64,000 nt of DNA from Solobacterium sp. UBA3691. Lineage in GTDB: Bacteria > Bacillota_I > Bacilli_A > Erysipelotrichales > Erysipelotrichaceae. A program made the translations under genes and the position numbers. Each line of letters starts with the position of its first letter. The stretch's first letter is position 1. The stretch is taken from contig DFIS01000007.1 of the NCBI GenBank assembly GCA_002372175.1, positions 6,518 through 70,517 of the forward strand, given 5' to 3'. The notes under the pieces were generated by a model. That model was given only the letters and a program-made list of their open reading frames with translations. It was not told the DNA's origin and made no database searches. Below, piece by piece: positions 25,802-34,407 of this stretch.

Positions 25802-27172
25802 ATGTCCGGCAGAATGATGCCTAGTGCCGTGGAAGCCGAAGCCAGTCTGCTCGGGACGATGATGGTCTTCCGCAATGCGACAAGAACAGCGATGGATGAA
25901 GGCATTACTGCCGAGGATTTTTACGTGGAAGCCAACCGCAGGATCTTCCTGGCAATAGAGTCTCTGTACCGGGAAGGCGCAACGGTGGATATGACCACAA
26001 CAGCGACAAGACTGCGCGATAACGGGCATCTGGAGAGTGTTGGCGGGATACCGTATCTGACAGCGCTGACGGAGTCGGCGATCACCAGTGCCAATACAAA
26101 GAGCTATGTTGAGATGATCCGTGACAAGGCTCTGCTGAGAAAGCTGATCGATACGGCAGGCAAGATCATTGAAGACAGCACAGCAGGACAGCCGAATGTC
26201 AATGATTACCTGGATGAAGTAGAGAAGTCCATACTGGAGATCTCCCACGGCAGAAGAGCCGGCGAATTCAAGCAGCCGACTGAAGTGCTGAACCAGATCG
26301 TGGATAATATTCACAGGATGGAAGAGAATAACTCCGATGTGACAGGTCTTGCGACAGGGTATACCGAGTTTGACCGCCGGACGCTCGGACTGCAGAAGGG
26401 CGATATGATCGTTCTGGCAGCCCGTCCTTCCATGGGTAAGACAGCGGTAGCGCTGAATCTGGCTCTGCGTGTGGCAGAGAGGAACAGAGATAAGGCTGTA
26501 GCAATCTTTTCCCTGGAAATGGGTGCTGAACAGCTGATGATGCGTCTTTTAAGCATGAAGAGCAGAGTGGAATCCGATCATCTGCGTAAGGGACAGTTAT
26601 CGAATGCGGAATGGAATGCGGTCAATGAAGCGGTATCCGATTTGAAGACGCTGAAGATCTTTATCGATGATACTTCGCAGATCAGGATGTCGGAGATCTT
26701 CGGCAAATGTCGCCGTCTGCAGAATGAGCAGGGGATCTCTGCGATCTTCCTCGACTATATCCAGCTTGTCAGCGGCAGCGGCAGGAGTGCGTCCGCGAAC
26801 CGTCAGCAGGAAGTTTCCGAGATCTCGCGTGACCTGAAAGCACTGGCCAGAGAATTCAATGTGCCGGTCATTGCCCTTTCCCAGCTCAGCCGTAATGTTG
26901 AAAGCCATGAAGACAAGAAGCCTCTGCTGAGTGATCTGCGTGAATCCGGTGCTATTGAGCAGGATGCGGATATCGTCCTGATGCTGTTCAGAGAGGCATA
27001 CTACAACAACGAAGCCAAAGCCAGAGCGGATGAGACCGGCAGTGAGATGATCGAGATCAACATTGCCAAGCACCGTAACGGCGCTACAGGCAGGTTTAAT
27101 CTTGCCTTTGAGGCGAAGACCAATACATGTCTGAATGTAGCTCCGGGAAGCTACGGGGAGCCGGGTGAATGA
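25802..27172 (+). CDS. dnaB: Replicative DNA helicase DnaB
   Basis: DnaB (called DnaC in Bacillus) unwinds DNA at the replication fork as a hexamer. The 456-residue protein has the N-terminal helical domain (PSAVEAEASLLG at 7-18), a linker, and the RecA-like domain. That domain carries the Walker A motif ARPSMGKTA near residue 208, the Walker B segment IFLDYIQL, and the ALSQLSR and arginine-finger region. The start at 25802, one base after the rplI stop, has AAGGAAGTGAG upstream. The next gene overlaps by 4 bases. No intein or truncation is seen. Confidence 0.97.
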   Translation: MSGRMMPSAVEAEASLLGTMMVFRNATRTAMDEGITAEDFYVEANRRIFLAIESLYREGATVDMTTTATRLRDNGHLESVGGIPYLTALTESAITSANTKSYVEMIRDKALLRKLIDTAGKIIEDSTAGQPNVNDYLDEVEKSILEISHGRRAGEFKQPTEVLNQIVDNIHRMEENNSDVTGLATGYTEFDRRTLGLQKGDMIVLAARPSMGKTAVALNLALRVAERNRDKAVAIFSLEMGAEQLMMRLLSMKSRVESDHLRKGQLSNAEWNAVNEAVSDLKTLKIFIDDTSQIRMSEIFGKCRRLQNEQGISAIFLDYIQLVSGSGRSASANRQQEVSEISRDLKALAREFNVPVIALSQLSRNVESHEDKKPLLSDLRESGAIEQDADIVLMLFREAYYNNEAKARADETGSEMIEINIAKHRNGATGRFNLAFEAKTNTCLNVAPGSYGEPGE

Positions 27173-28686
27173 AAAAACTCGCAGCTGTACTGATCAGTCT
27201 GGCTGCTGCCGTACTGATCGTCATGTTCAGCGGATATAAAGGCGCCGTACAGGAGATACTGTCAGGGATTCCGATCCATGAGAAGACGCTGCTTGATCAG
27301 CGTGTGGAGAGGATCGGCAGTGAATCTTTGCCTGTGCACAAGATCTACCGTTCAGGTGAGCTGATCGGTGTTTTGACCGACGAAAAGAGTCTGCGGGATT
27401 ATCTGCGGACAAAATACAACCGGGAGTATAAGGCGGATTATCCGCACGGTGATCTGCAGCTGGATACGGATATGTATGTAACTTCGGAGCAGAGTTACTT
27501 TGTGTATGAGAATATCGATGATCAGATCATCGACTACATAGATAAGAACGATCTCGTATCCGTCCATACAACAGCTATCGAGTTTGCGGAGAACGGCAAT
27601 GTCTACGCGGTGATCCATGTCAGTGATGAAAAACTGTACCAGGAAGCGATACAGGAGTATCTGACATACTTCATTGACAGTAATGAACTGTCTCTGCTGA
27701 ACAGCGGAAAGACGACCCCGGAGCTGCATACGTACGGCAGCCGTACGGTAGGTCTGACGATCCTGCAGGACATTACGGTCACGGAGGCATACGCAAAGCC
27801 GGCAGAGATCATGACGACCAAAGAAGAGATCCTTGAGTATCTGGAATACGGAGATACGAAGGAAAAGGAATACTATACCGTACAGATGTATGACACGGTA
27901 GCCGGTGTCGGGGCCAAGAATAACGGTCTTTCGGCGACCCAGGTCATGAACATAAACAAAGACAAGATCAAGAGTGTGGATCAGGTGCTAAGTGCCGGCG
28001 AGGAGCTGTGCGTGACATATTTCACACCGGTGATCGATGTCGTTGTCAACAAGGAGAGCATGCGCAAGGAGATCGTCTACGCGGAAACGGTATATGTGGA
28101 GGATGAGGAACTGCGCAAGGGTGTCAGTGAACAGCGGCAGGAAGGTGTCAACGGATCCAAGAATTCCACATATCTTGAGCGCTGGATCAATGGTGTGCTG
28201 GTCAGCGGTACACTGCAGTCCAGTGTAGATACATTACTGCCGATCAACGAGATCGTCGCTGTCGGTACCCTGGAGATCCCCGGCGTCGGTACCGGTCAGT
28301 TCCGCTGGCCTGTGGATAACCCGCGTATATCGTGCGGCTGGCTGTGCTACTGGGGTCACCAGGCGATCGACGTACAGAACAAGTATGATCTCTGGGGCAA
28401 TATCTATGCGGCAGACCGCGGTGTGGTCATTGAGAACAGTTATAACGGCATCTCCGGCAACTATGTGTATATCGATCATAACAACGGCTATATCTCCTAC
28501 TACGGACATATGAATGTACGCAGTCCTCTGGAGGTGGGTACGATCGTTGACAAGGGTGATATTATCGGACAGCTGGGTATGACCGGCAGAGCGACAGGTC
28601 CGCATACGCACTTCTGGATCGGCACAAGTTACAACGACAAGCTGAATCCGTGTGACGGATTCCTGGACTGTGCGGTGATACGATGA
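27169..28686 (+). CDS. Membrane-anchored M23 peptidoglycan peptidase with LysM-like and G5 regions
   Basis: M23 endopeptidases cut peptide crosslinks of peptidoglycan. The 505-residue protein has an N-terminal membrane/signal helix (5-22) and a poorly characterised region to about 230. A LysM-like segment (about 235-285, YYTVQMYDTVAGVGAKN) and a G5-type region (about 288-366) follow. The M23 domain (about 376-505) has its zinc ligands intact: H397/D401 in GHQAID and H481 in GPHTHF, with H447 in YGHM. It overlaps dnaB and walJ by 4 bases each. The link between replication helicase and wall hydrolase in one operon recalls the yyc locus. Confidence 0.92.
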   Translation: MKKLAAVLISLAAAVLIVMFSGYKGAVQEILSGIPIHEKTLLDQRVERIGSESLPVHKIYRSGELIGVLTDEKSLRDYLRTKYNREYKADYPHGDLQLDTDMYVTSEQSYFVYENIDDQIIDYIDKNDLVSVHTTAIEFAENGNVYAVIHVSDEKLYQEAIQEYLTYFIDSNELSLLNSGKTTPELHTYGSRTVGLTILQDITVTEAYAKPAEIMTTKEEILEYLEYGDTKEKEYYTVQMYDTVAGVGAKNNGLSATQVMNINKDKIKSVDQVLSAGEELCVTYFTPVIDVVVNKESMRKEIVYAETVYVEDEELRKGVSEQRQEGVNGSKNSTYLERWINGVLVSGTLQSSVDTLLPINEIVAVGTLEIPGVGTGQFRWPVDNPRISCGWLCYWGHQAIDVQNKYDLWGNIYAADRGVVIENSYNGISGNYVYIDHNNGYISYYGHMNVRSPLEVGTIVDKGDIIGQLGMTGRATGPHTHFWIGTSYNDKLNPCDGFLDCAVIR

Positions 28687-29504
28687 AGTTTGCACTGCTT
28701 GCCAGCGGTTCCCGCGGGAACTGCTGTGTCATCGAGGATGAACACCTGCTGCTGATGATCGACTGCGGCACGACTGCACATTATCTGCGTTCAGCCATGG
28801 CGGAGATCGGCATAACACCGCAGGCTCTCGATGCCCTGCTGATCACCCATGATCATACCGATCATATCTCACAGGTGAAGATGTTTACGGAGAACCGTAT
28901 TCTTTCACCGGTGCCGTTATCCGTGGAAACGGAGCGGGTGATTCCGGGACAGGCTTTTCAGCTGCAGCACATGACGGTCACACCGCTTGCGCTTTCCCAT
29001 GATACGGAAGTAACGGTCGGCTATGTTCTGGAGACGTGGCAGGAGAAGCTTGTCTATATTACCGATACCGGATATATCCGGGATGCCTGTCTGCCTCTTT
29101 TAAAGGGTGCGGATTACATCATTCTGGAAAGCAATCATGATCTGGAGATGCTTATGCATACCAGACGTCCGGCATATGTCAAACACCGGATCGCATCCGA
29201 CAGCGGACATCTGTGCAACGAGGACTGTGCGGCGATCCTGAGCAGGATCGTTACCCCGCGGACGAAAGAGATCGTTCTTGCGCATATCAGTCAGGAAGCG
29301 AATACGCCGGAGAGGGCTCTGCAGGTCACAAGAGATGTCCTGCTGGGAGAGTGCCGGCATATGCTCAGCAGGAACCTCCGGGTAACAGCTGCGCATCAGT
29401 ATGAGATCATCAGAGGAGGTACATGGAATGAAAAAGTGGACAGCGGCAGTACTTGCTGGATTGCTGGTATGGAACGTGTGGCTGACCTGGCGGACCGTCA
29501 GTGA
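28683..29504 (+). CDS. walJ: MBL-fold hydrolase WalJ (YycJ)
   Basis: WalJ is a metallo-beta-lactamase-fold protein, probably a DNA exonuclease, linked to coordination of replication and cell division. The 273-residue protein has the motif THDHTDH (about 57-63), an N-terminal ASGSRGNCC segment typical of the family, the later Asp of the ITDTGY strand, and the SNHDLEML motif. walRK, which normally precede it, are not here. The last 25 codons overlap the following gene by 77 bases, so its tail is unusual and might be longer than in relatives. Confidence 0.93.
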   Translation: MKFALLASGSRGNCCVIEDEHLLLMIDCGTTAHYLRSAMAEIGITPQALDALLITHDHTDHISQVKMFTENRILSPVPLSVETERVIPGQAFQLQHMTVTPLALSHDTEVTVGYVLETWQEKLVYITDTGYIRDACLPLLKGADYIILESNHDLEMLMHTRRPAYVKHRIASDSGHLCNEDCAAILSRIVTPRTKEIVLAHISQEANTPERALQVTRDVLLGECRHMLSRNLRVTAAHQYEIIRGGTWNEKVDSGSTCWIAGMERVADLADRQ

Positions 29505-30513
29505 CCGCAGTGAACAGCAGACGGTTCCGACCGATCCTGAAGCTCCGACGATCATCAATAATACGCTGAACGGATATACAACGGATATTACAGGTGCGGC
29601 TGACAGAGTGCGGCAGAATATCGTTACGGTCAGAGTGCAGTATACGGAAGACAGGGAATATACTGCCAGCGGTGTGATCTACCGATCAAATGCGGCCGAT
29701 ACGTATATCGTGACATGTTCATCTTTCCTGGATGGAGCACAGAGTCTTCATGTGCTGTTTGATAACGGAATCGAGATCGAAGCGGAACTGTACGGATCCG
29801 ATACCCAGACCGATACAGCTGTTCTGCTGTGCCATCCCGAGTTTGTGGCGGAGAGTATTGAGCTCGGCGATTCTTCGCTTGTGCGTCATGGTGAATATGG
29901 CTTTACCCTGTCCGGCAGGAATGTGCGTACGGACAGCGGCATCAGCAGCTTCGGCATTGTCTCAATGGAGGCACAGCTGTACCGGGAGACGGAAAGCGGA
30001 TCGCCATGGATCACCGGAGCACTGCTCAGCGATGTTGTGATCAGTGATTTCAGCGTCGGCAGTCCGCTGCTGAATATGGACGGCGAGATGATCGGCATGC
30101 TGTCGAGAAGACTTTCACGCGGTGATACGGTTACCGGTCTTACCTATGCTCTGGCATCCAATGAACTCCGGCTTGTATGTGATGATCTGATTCGTGACGG
30201 ACATGTCAGCAGAGGCTATCTCGGCATCGCCGGCCGGAATATCAGCGATCTTTCGGTATATGAGAAGAGTGCCTGGAATCTTCCGCTTGATATCAGCAGC
30301 GGCATCCTGATCACTTACGTCTATGACGGTTCGCCAGCGCAGCAATTGGATATGCGCCCCGGTGATCTGATCCTTTCGGCCGAAGATGTAGCTTTACAGG
30401 ACATGGAAGAGCTGCGGGATATCCTGTATGCCAGAAATCCCGAAGATACGCTTGTGCTTGGACTTCTGCGTGACGGTGAAGCAAGTATCTCCGTCAGTGC
30501 GGTGCTGCGATGA
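29428..30513 (+). CDS. HtrA-like protein with degenerate catalytic triad and PDZ domain
   Basis: The 361-residue protein has the plan of surface HtrA/DegP proteases: N-terminal membrane anchor (5-22), trypsin-like domain (about 55-250) and a PDZ domain (about 262-360, SRGYLGIAG and GSPAQQLDMRPGD). The catalytic residues are not conserved. Where HtrA has TNNHVVDG this protein has TCSSFLDG, so Ser99 replaces the His. The GNSGGPL active-site loop reads FSVGSPL, so Val210 replaces the Ser. Only the Asp (D129, TDTAVL) remains. It should therefore be proteolytically dead and may act as a binding or scaffold protein. AGGAGGT precedes the ATG, inside the end of walJ. Confidence 0.88.
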   Translation: MKKWTAAVLAGLLVWNVWLTWRTVSDRSEQQTVPTDPEAPTIINNTLNGYTTDITGAADRVRQNIVTVRVQYTEDREYTASGVIYRSNAADTYIVTCSSFLDGAQSLHVLFDNGIEIEAELYGSDTQTDTAVLLCHPEFVAESIELGDSSLVRHGEYGFTLSGRNVRTDSGISSFGIVSMEAQLYRETESGSPWITGALLSDVVISDFSVGSPLLNMDGEMIGMLSRRLSRGDTVTGLTYALASNELRLVCDDLIRDGHVSRGYLGIAGRNISDLSVYEKSAWNLPLDISSGILITYVYDGSPAQQLDMRPGDLILSAEDVALQDMEELRDILYARNPEDTLVLGLLRDGEASISVSAVLR

Positions 30514-30986
30514 TCAGGATCATTGCCTGCGGCACGGTCAAGGATGCCTGGCTTCGCAACGGTATTCAGGAGTATCTGAAACGCCTGCGGGCATACGACA
30601 AACTGGAGATCGTCGAAGTGCCGGATGAGAAAGCACCTGCCTCCAACAGCGAAGCCCAGAATGCCAAAGTGATACGCACGGAAGGGGAGAAACTGCTGAA
30701 GCGCATCAGTGCCGATGAGTATGTGATCCTGCTGGATCTTGCCGGCAAGGCAATGGATTCCGAGAGCTTTGCGCATACGCTTGACAGGCTGTATGCGGAA
30801 GGGCATACGAAGCTGGCTTTTGTGATCGGCGGCTCGCTTGGTGTCAGTGATGATCTGATCCGCAGGGCAGATATGCGCTGGCAGCTGTCCAGGGCAACCT
30901 TTCCCCACCAGCTGTGCCGGCTGATCGTCTTGGAACAGATCTACAGGGCTTATAAGATACTGCGGAACGAACCCTATCACAAGTAG
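30510..30986 (+). CDS. rlmH: 23S rRNA pseudouridine-1915 N3-methyltransferase
   Basis: RlmH, a SPOUT methyltransferase, methylates pseudouridine 1915 in helix 69 of 23S rRNA on assembled ribosomes. The 158-residue protein has MIRIIACGTVKD at the start, the LDLAGKAMDSESFA segment, the AdoMet knot motif FVIGGSLGVS and the C-terminal FPHQLCRLIVLEQIYRA and YHK end. The length is normal. It overlaps the HtrA-like gene by 4 bases (ATGA) and closes the operon. Confidence 0.97.
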   Translation: MIRIIACGTVKDAWLRNGIQEYLKRLRAYDKLEIVEVPDEKAPASNSEAQNAKVIRTEGEKLLKRISADEYVILLDLAGKAMDSESFAHTLDRLYAEGHTKLAFVIGGSLGVSDDLIRRADMRWQLSRATFPHQLCRLIVLEQIYRAYKILRNEPYHK

Positions 30987-30987
30987 T

Positions 30988-31016
30988 TTGTTCGGCAGGA
31001 AATGAATCAATATGAT
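30988..31016 (+). promoter_or_regulatory. Promoter of ptsH
   Basis: TTGTTC (30988-30993) and TATGAT (31011-31016) have a 17-base spacer, immediately after rlmH and 34 bases ahead of the ptsH start. Confidence 0.75.
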
Positions 31017-31050
31017 AGAATACAGATGGTAATCAGAAGGAGAAGAAAGT

Positions 31051-31317
31051 ATGAAAGAAATAACCGCTATTGTCGTTGATCCGGTCGGCCTGCACGCAAG
31101 ACCTGCAACTGTAGCTGTAAATGCGGCAAGCAAATTTAAAAGTGAAATTACGATCTCTTATAAGGGACGTACAGTTAATATGAAATCGATTATGGGCGTT
31201 ATGTCACTCGGTATTCCTACACAGTCTACGATTACTGTCAGATGTGAAGGACCCGATGAAGAAACCGCTGCAGAGACGATCGACGAAGTGCTCCGCAACC
31301 AGAAGGTAATTGGCTGA
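31051..31317 (+). CDS. ptsH: Phosphocarrier protein HPr
   Basis: HPr passes phosphate from enzyme I to the sugar-specific PTS components. The 88-residue protein has the phosphorylated His15 in GLHARPAT and the regulatory Ser46 in MKSIMGV, the site of HPr kinase in Gram-positive carbon control. The usual neighbour ptsI is absent; ptsH stands alone with its own promoter and is followed by a phosphoglucomutase gene 21 bases on. Confidence 0.97.
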   Translation: MKEITAIVVDPVGLHARPATVAVNAASKFKSEITISYKGRTVNMKSIMGVMSLGIPTQSTITVRCEGPDEETAAETIDEVLRNQKVIG

Positions 31318-31338
31318 CCGATAATACAAGGAGGAAAT

Positions 31339-33036
31339 ATGGAAGCGAAACTTCAGTATGAGCGCTGGATGGCTCATCCCAACCTGGATCCTGATCTGAA
31401 AAAGGAAATGGAAGGGATGACGGAACAGCAGATCAATGATGCATTCTACACGAATATTGAATTTGGTACAGCAGGTATGCGCGGTGTACTCGGCGCCGGC
31501 ACCAACAGGATCAATCTGCATACGATCCGTAAGGCGACAGCAGGATTTGCGGCATATATCAATGCGAACGGTCCTGAGGCGGCTGCCCGCGGCATAGCGA
31601 TCGGCTATGACAACAGACATTTCTCGAGAGAGTTTGCGTTTGACAGTGCCCGTGTACTGGCAACATTCGGTATCCGCAGTTATGTTTTTGAAAGTCTGAG
31701 ACCGACACCGGAGCTTTCCTTTGCGGTGAGACATCTGAACTGCTTCGGCGGCATCATGATCACAGCTTCCCATAACCCGAAAGAGTATAACGGATATAAA
31801 CTGTATGACGAGAAGGGCTGTCAGCTGATTCCGTCACTGGCTGATCAGGTGATCGCCCAGGTCAATGCGGTCGCCGATGAGCTTTCCGTCAGTTCTGCAG
31901 TGACGCCCGAACAGGAGAAACTGATTACCGTGATCGGTGCTGATGTCGATGCGGAATACTACAGAAACGTCAAGTCCATCCAGCTGAACCCGGATGTCAG
32001 AAAAGATGATGTGAAGATCGTCTTCTCACCGGAACATGGTACTTCCAATATCCCGGTCAGAACGATCCTCGGTGACTGCGGATATCAGGTCATTCCTGTT
32101 CTTGAGCAGTGTGATCCCGATCCTGACTTTTCCAATACGCCGACACCTAACCCGGAACAGCCGGGTGCTTATGAACTGGCACTGAAGTATGCGGCAGCGA
32201 ATGATGCCGATATCATTCTGGTTTGTGACCCTGATGCGGACCGCATGGGTGTTGTGGCTAAGCGCAATGGTGAACTGAAGCTGATGACAGGCAACCAGTC
32301 GGGAGCTCTCTTGATCGAGTATATCTTCTCGCAGCTGGCTGCCAAGGGTAAGATGCCTGCCAACGCTGTCATGTTCAATACAGTCGTTACCGGTGATCTT
32401 GGTGAAAAGATCGCGGACAGCTACGGTGTAGCTACCGAAAAGACCCTGACAGGTTTCAAGTTCATCGGTGAAAAGGTCGCCAAGTATGAAGTGAATCATG
32501 AACGTGAGTATGTCTTTGGTTATGAAGAGTCTTACGGTTCACTGATCAGTCCGTTTGTCAGAGACAAGGATGCACAGCAGGCATGTCTGATGCTGGCGGA
32601 AGCAGCTTGTTACTACAAGGAGCACGGCAAGACACTGTGGGATGTTCTTGACGGTTTGTATGCCAAGCATGGTTTCTATGCCGAGACACAGACATCTGTT
32701 ACACTGGCGGGTGCTGCCGGTGCTGCCAGGATCAAGGAGATCATGGATGGTCTGAGAAAGGAAAGACTGCAGACAATTGCCGATGTCAAAGTCGATGTAT
32801 GGCAGGACTTTGAGACCAGAGAGCAGGGCAGTGACGAGGGTATTACAGCACTGGAGGGCTTCACAGTATCCAACGTACTGAAGTACTTCATGGCTGATGG
32901 TTCCTGGATCGCGATCCGTCCAAGCGGCACAGAGCCCAAGGTCAAGGTATACTACTGTGTCAAGGGTGCTGACCAGAAGGCGGCTGAAGAGCAGCTGGAA
33001 CGCTATATCGCTGTCATGAAGGGTGTCCTCAGCTAA
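31339..33036 (+). CDS. pgcA: Phosphoglucomutase/phosphomannomutase (alpha-D-phosphohexomutase)
   Basis: This enzyme interconverts glucose-6-phosphate and glucose-1-phosphate for glycan and glycolipid precursors. The 565-residue protein has the family features: a GTAGMRG substrate loop (43-49), the phosphoserine loop TASHNP (Ser144), the Mg-binding CDPDADRMG loop, the sugar-specificity region GYEESYG and the C-terminal RPSGTEPK phosphate-binding motif. The length matches the PgcA group. GGAGG precedes the ATG. Its product would feed the surface-glycan genes at 47-56 kb, which is inference. Confidence 0.95.
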   Translation: MEAKLQYERWMAHPNLDPDLKKEMEGMTEQQINDAFYTNIEFGTAGMRGVLGAGTNRINLHTIRKATAGFAAYINANGPEAAARGIAIGYDNRHFSREFAFDSARVLATFGIRSYVFESLRPTPELSFAVRHLNCFGGIMITASHNPKEYNGYKLYDEKGCQLIPSLADQVIAQVNAVADELSVSSAVTPEQEKLITVIGADVDAEYYRNVKSIQLNPDVRKDDVKIVFSPEHGTSNIPVRTILGDCGYQVIPVLEQCDPDPDFSNTPTPNPEQPGAYELALKYAAANDADIILVCDPDADRMGVVAKRNGELKLMTGNQSGALLIEYIFSQLAAKGKMPANAVMFNTVVTGDLGEKIADSYGVATEKTLTGFKFIGEKVAKYEVNHEREYVFGYEESYGSLISPFVRDKDAQQACLMLAEAACYYKEHGKTLWDVLDGLYAKHGFYAETQTSVTLAGAAGAARIKEIMDGLRKERLQTIADVKVDVWQDFETREQGSDEGITALEGFTVSNVLKYFMADGSWIAIRPSGTEPKVKVYYCVKGADQKAAEEQLERYIAVMKGVLS

Positions 33037-33054
33037 CCTGTAAATCAATACATG

Positions 33055-33081
33055 AAGACCGTTCCGGAAGGGCGGTCTTTT
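33055..33081 (+). terminator. Terminator after pgcA
   Basis: A 7-bp stem (AAGACCG/CGGTCTT) with an 11-base loop containing TTCCGGAA is followed by TTTT. Confidence 0.75.
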
Positions 33082-33204
33082 GTAATTTCGACATAAGTAA
33101 GGGCTTTCATTCTTCATTTTTACGGATTTCGACATGTTTACAGGTGTATTTGACAGGGATCCGGCAGTGAATGATCCCCTTTATATATAAATAAGGAAAG
33201 TGAA

Positions 33205-33242
33205 AAAAAGGGCTTGCAATGCCCTTTTTATGATGATACTAT
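33205..33242 (+). promoter_or_regulatory. S10 operon promoter embedded in a hairpin
   Basis: A 9-bp inverted repeat (AAAAAGGGC 33205-33213 with GCCCTTTTT 33221-33229) has terminator form. Its loop and right arm overlap a promoter: TTGCAA (33214-33219), a 17-base spacer, and TACTAT (33237-33242). It may stop read-through from upstream while starting the ribosomal operon. The stretch 33085-33204 shows no gene. Confidence 0.65.
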
Positions 33243-33248
33243 AGTGAG

Positions 33249-33371
33249 GCACTCGTGTGGATGTGGGAGGTTGCCGGCACGCTGAAGAGCGTTGTCACAT
33301 AGGCGTGATAACCGGGGAATTTCCACGGAGCGATCCATCGGAGATGGAGTGAATTTAAGGAGGAAACATTC
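33249..33371 (+). promoter_or_regulatory. Structured 5' leader of the S10 operon
   Basis: The 123-base untranslated leader can form nested stems: outer GTGGA (33257-33261) with TCCAC (33322-33326), middle GGTT (33269-33272) with AACC (33310-33313), and an inner hairpin ACGCT-GAAG-AGCGT (33279-33292). It ends with AAGGAGG before rpsJ. Long leaders of this operon often carry ribosomal-protein (for example L4) autoregulation; which protein would bind here is unknown. Confidence 0.5.
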
Positions 33372-33683
33372 ATGGCAAAAAATTCTGTAAGAATTCGTCT
33401 GAAGGCTTACGAGAACAGGAACCTGGATTCTGCCAGCAAGAAGATCGTTGAAACAGCGGCTTCTAACGGTGCTAAGAAGATCGTCGGACCTGTACCTCTG
33501 CCGACAGAGAGAGAAGTCGTCACGATCCTGCGTGCTGTTCATAAGTACAAGGATTCCCGTGAGCAGTTTGAGATTCGTACACACAAGAGACTGATCGAGA
33601 TCATCGGCCCCAGCGCTGAGACGATCGACGCTCTGAGCAGACTGGATCTGCCCAGCGGTGTTGACATCGAGATCAAGCTTTAG
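33372..33683 (+). CDS. rpsJ: 30S ribosomal protein S10
   Basis: The 103-residue S10 (NusE) works in the 30S head and in transcription antitermination. Family segments RIRLKAYENR, GPVPLPTERE and the HKRLIEI loop are present. It is first in a 28-gene same-strand run, with AAGGAGG before the ATG. Confidence 0.98.
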   Translation: MAKNSVRIRLKAYENRNLDSASKKIVETAASNGAKKIVGPVPLPTEREVVTILRAVHKYKDSREQFEIRTHKRLIEIIGPSAETIDALSRLDLPSGVDIEIKL

Positions 33684-33703
33684 AAAGGACCGGGTGAATA
33701 TTA

Positions 33704-34396
33704 ATGAAAGGTATCTTAGGACGTAAGCTCGGCATGACACAGGTCTTCACCGTTGACGGAAATCTGATTCCTGTTACCGTTGTTGAAGTTAACCCCAATG
33801 TTGTCCTGCAGAAGAAAACGGTTGAGACAGATGGTTACGAAGCTGTCCAGCTGGGTTACGAAGATGTGAAAGAGCAGCGCAGCAACAAGCCTTCCATCGG
33901 TCATGCGAAGAAGGCTGAAACAGCTCCCAAGAAGTACATCCGTGAGTTCAAGGCTGATGAACTGTTCGGTCTGGAAGTTGGCGCTGAGGTCAAGGCTGAC
34001 ATCTTCGAGGCCGGCGATGTGGTTGATGTTACAGGCACATCCAAGGGTCATGGCTATACAGGAACGATCGCACGTTACAATGCACACCGCGGACCTGAGT
34101 CCCACGGTGGTTCCAAGAACGTAAGACATATCGGTTCTCTGGCAACGACCGGACGTAACAACGGCCGTATCGAGAAGAACACACCGATGCCGGGTCAGGA
34201 CGGCGGTTACCGCACGACTAACCAGAACCTGACAGTGATCAAGGTCAATGCCGAAGAGGGCTACATCCTGATCAAGGGCAACGTGCCCGGACCTCGCAAG
34301 GGCCTTGTTGAGATCAAGACAACGGTCAAACCCGTGAAGAAAGTTAAAGTTGAAGAACTGGTTTCCAACGCTGCTGCTGCAGCTGAAGCCGAGTAA
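33704..34396 (+). CDS. rplC: 50S ribosomal protein L3
   Basis: The 230-residue L3 nucleates 50S assembly near the peptidyl transferase centre. It starts MKGILGRKLGMTQVF and has the conserved GTSKGHGYTG and PGQDGGYRTTNQNL loops. The C-terminus has an Ala/Glu tail (NAAAAAEAE) beyond the usual end. Confidence 0.98.
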   Translation: MKGILGRKLGMTQVFTVDGNLIPVTVVEVNPNVVLQKKTVETDGYEAVQLGYEDVKEQRSNKPSIGHAKKAETAPKKYIREFKADELFGLEVGAEVKADIFEAGDVVDVTGTSKGHGYTGTIARYNAHRGPESHGGSKNVRHIGSLATTGRNNGRIEKNTPMPGQDGGYRTTNQNLTVIKVNAEEGYILIKGNVPGPRKGLVEIKTTVKPVKKVKVEELVSNAAAAAEAE

Positions 34397-34407
34397 GGAG
34401 GTAAACA

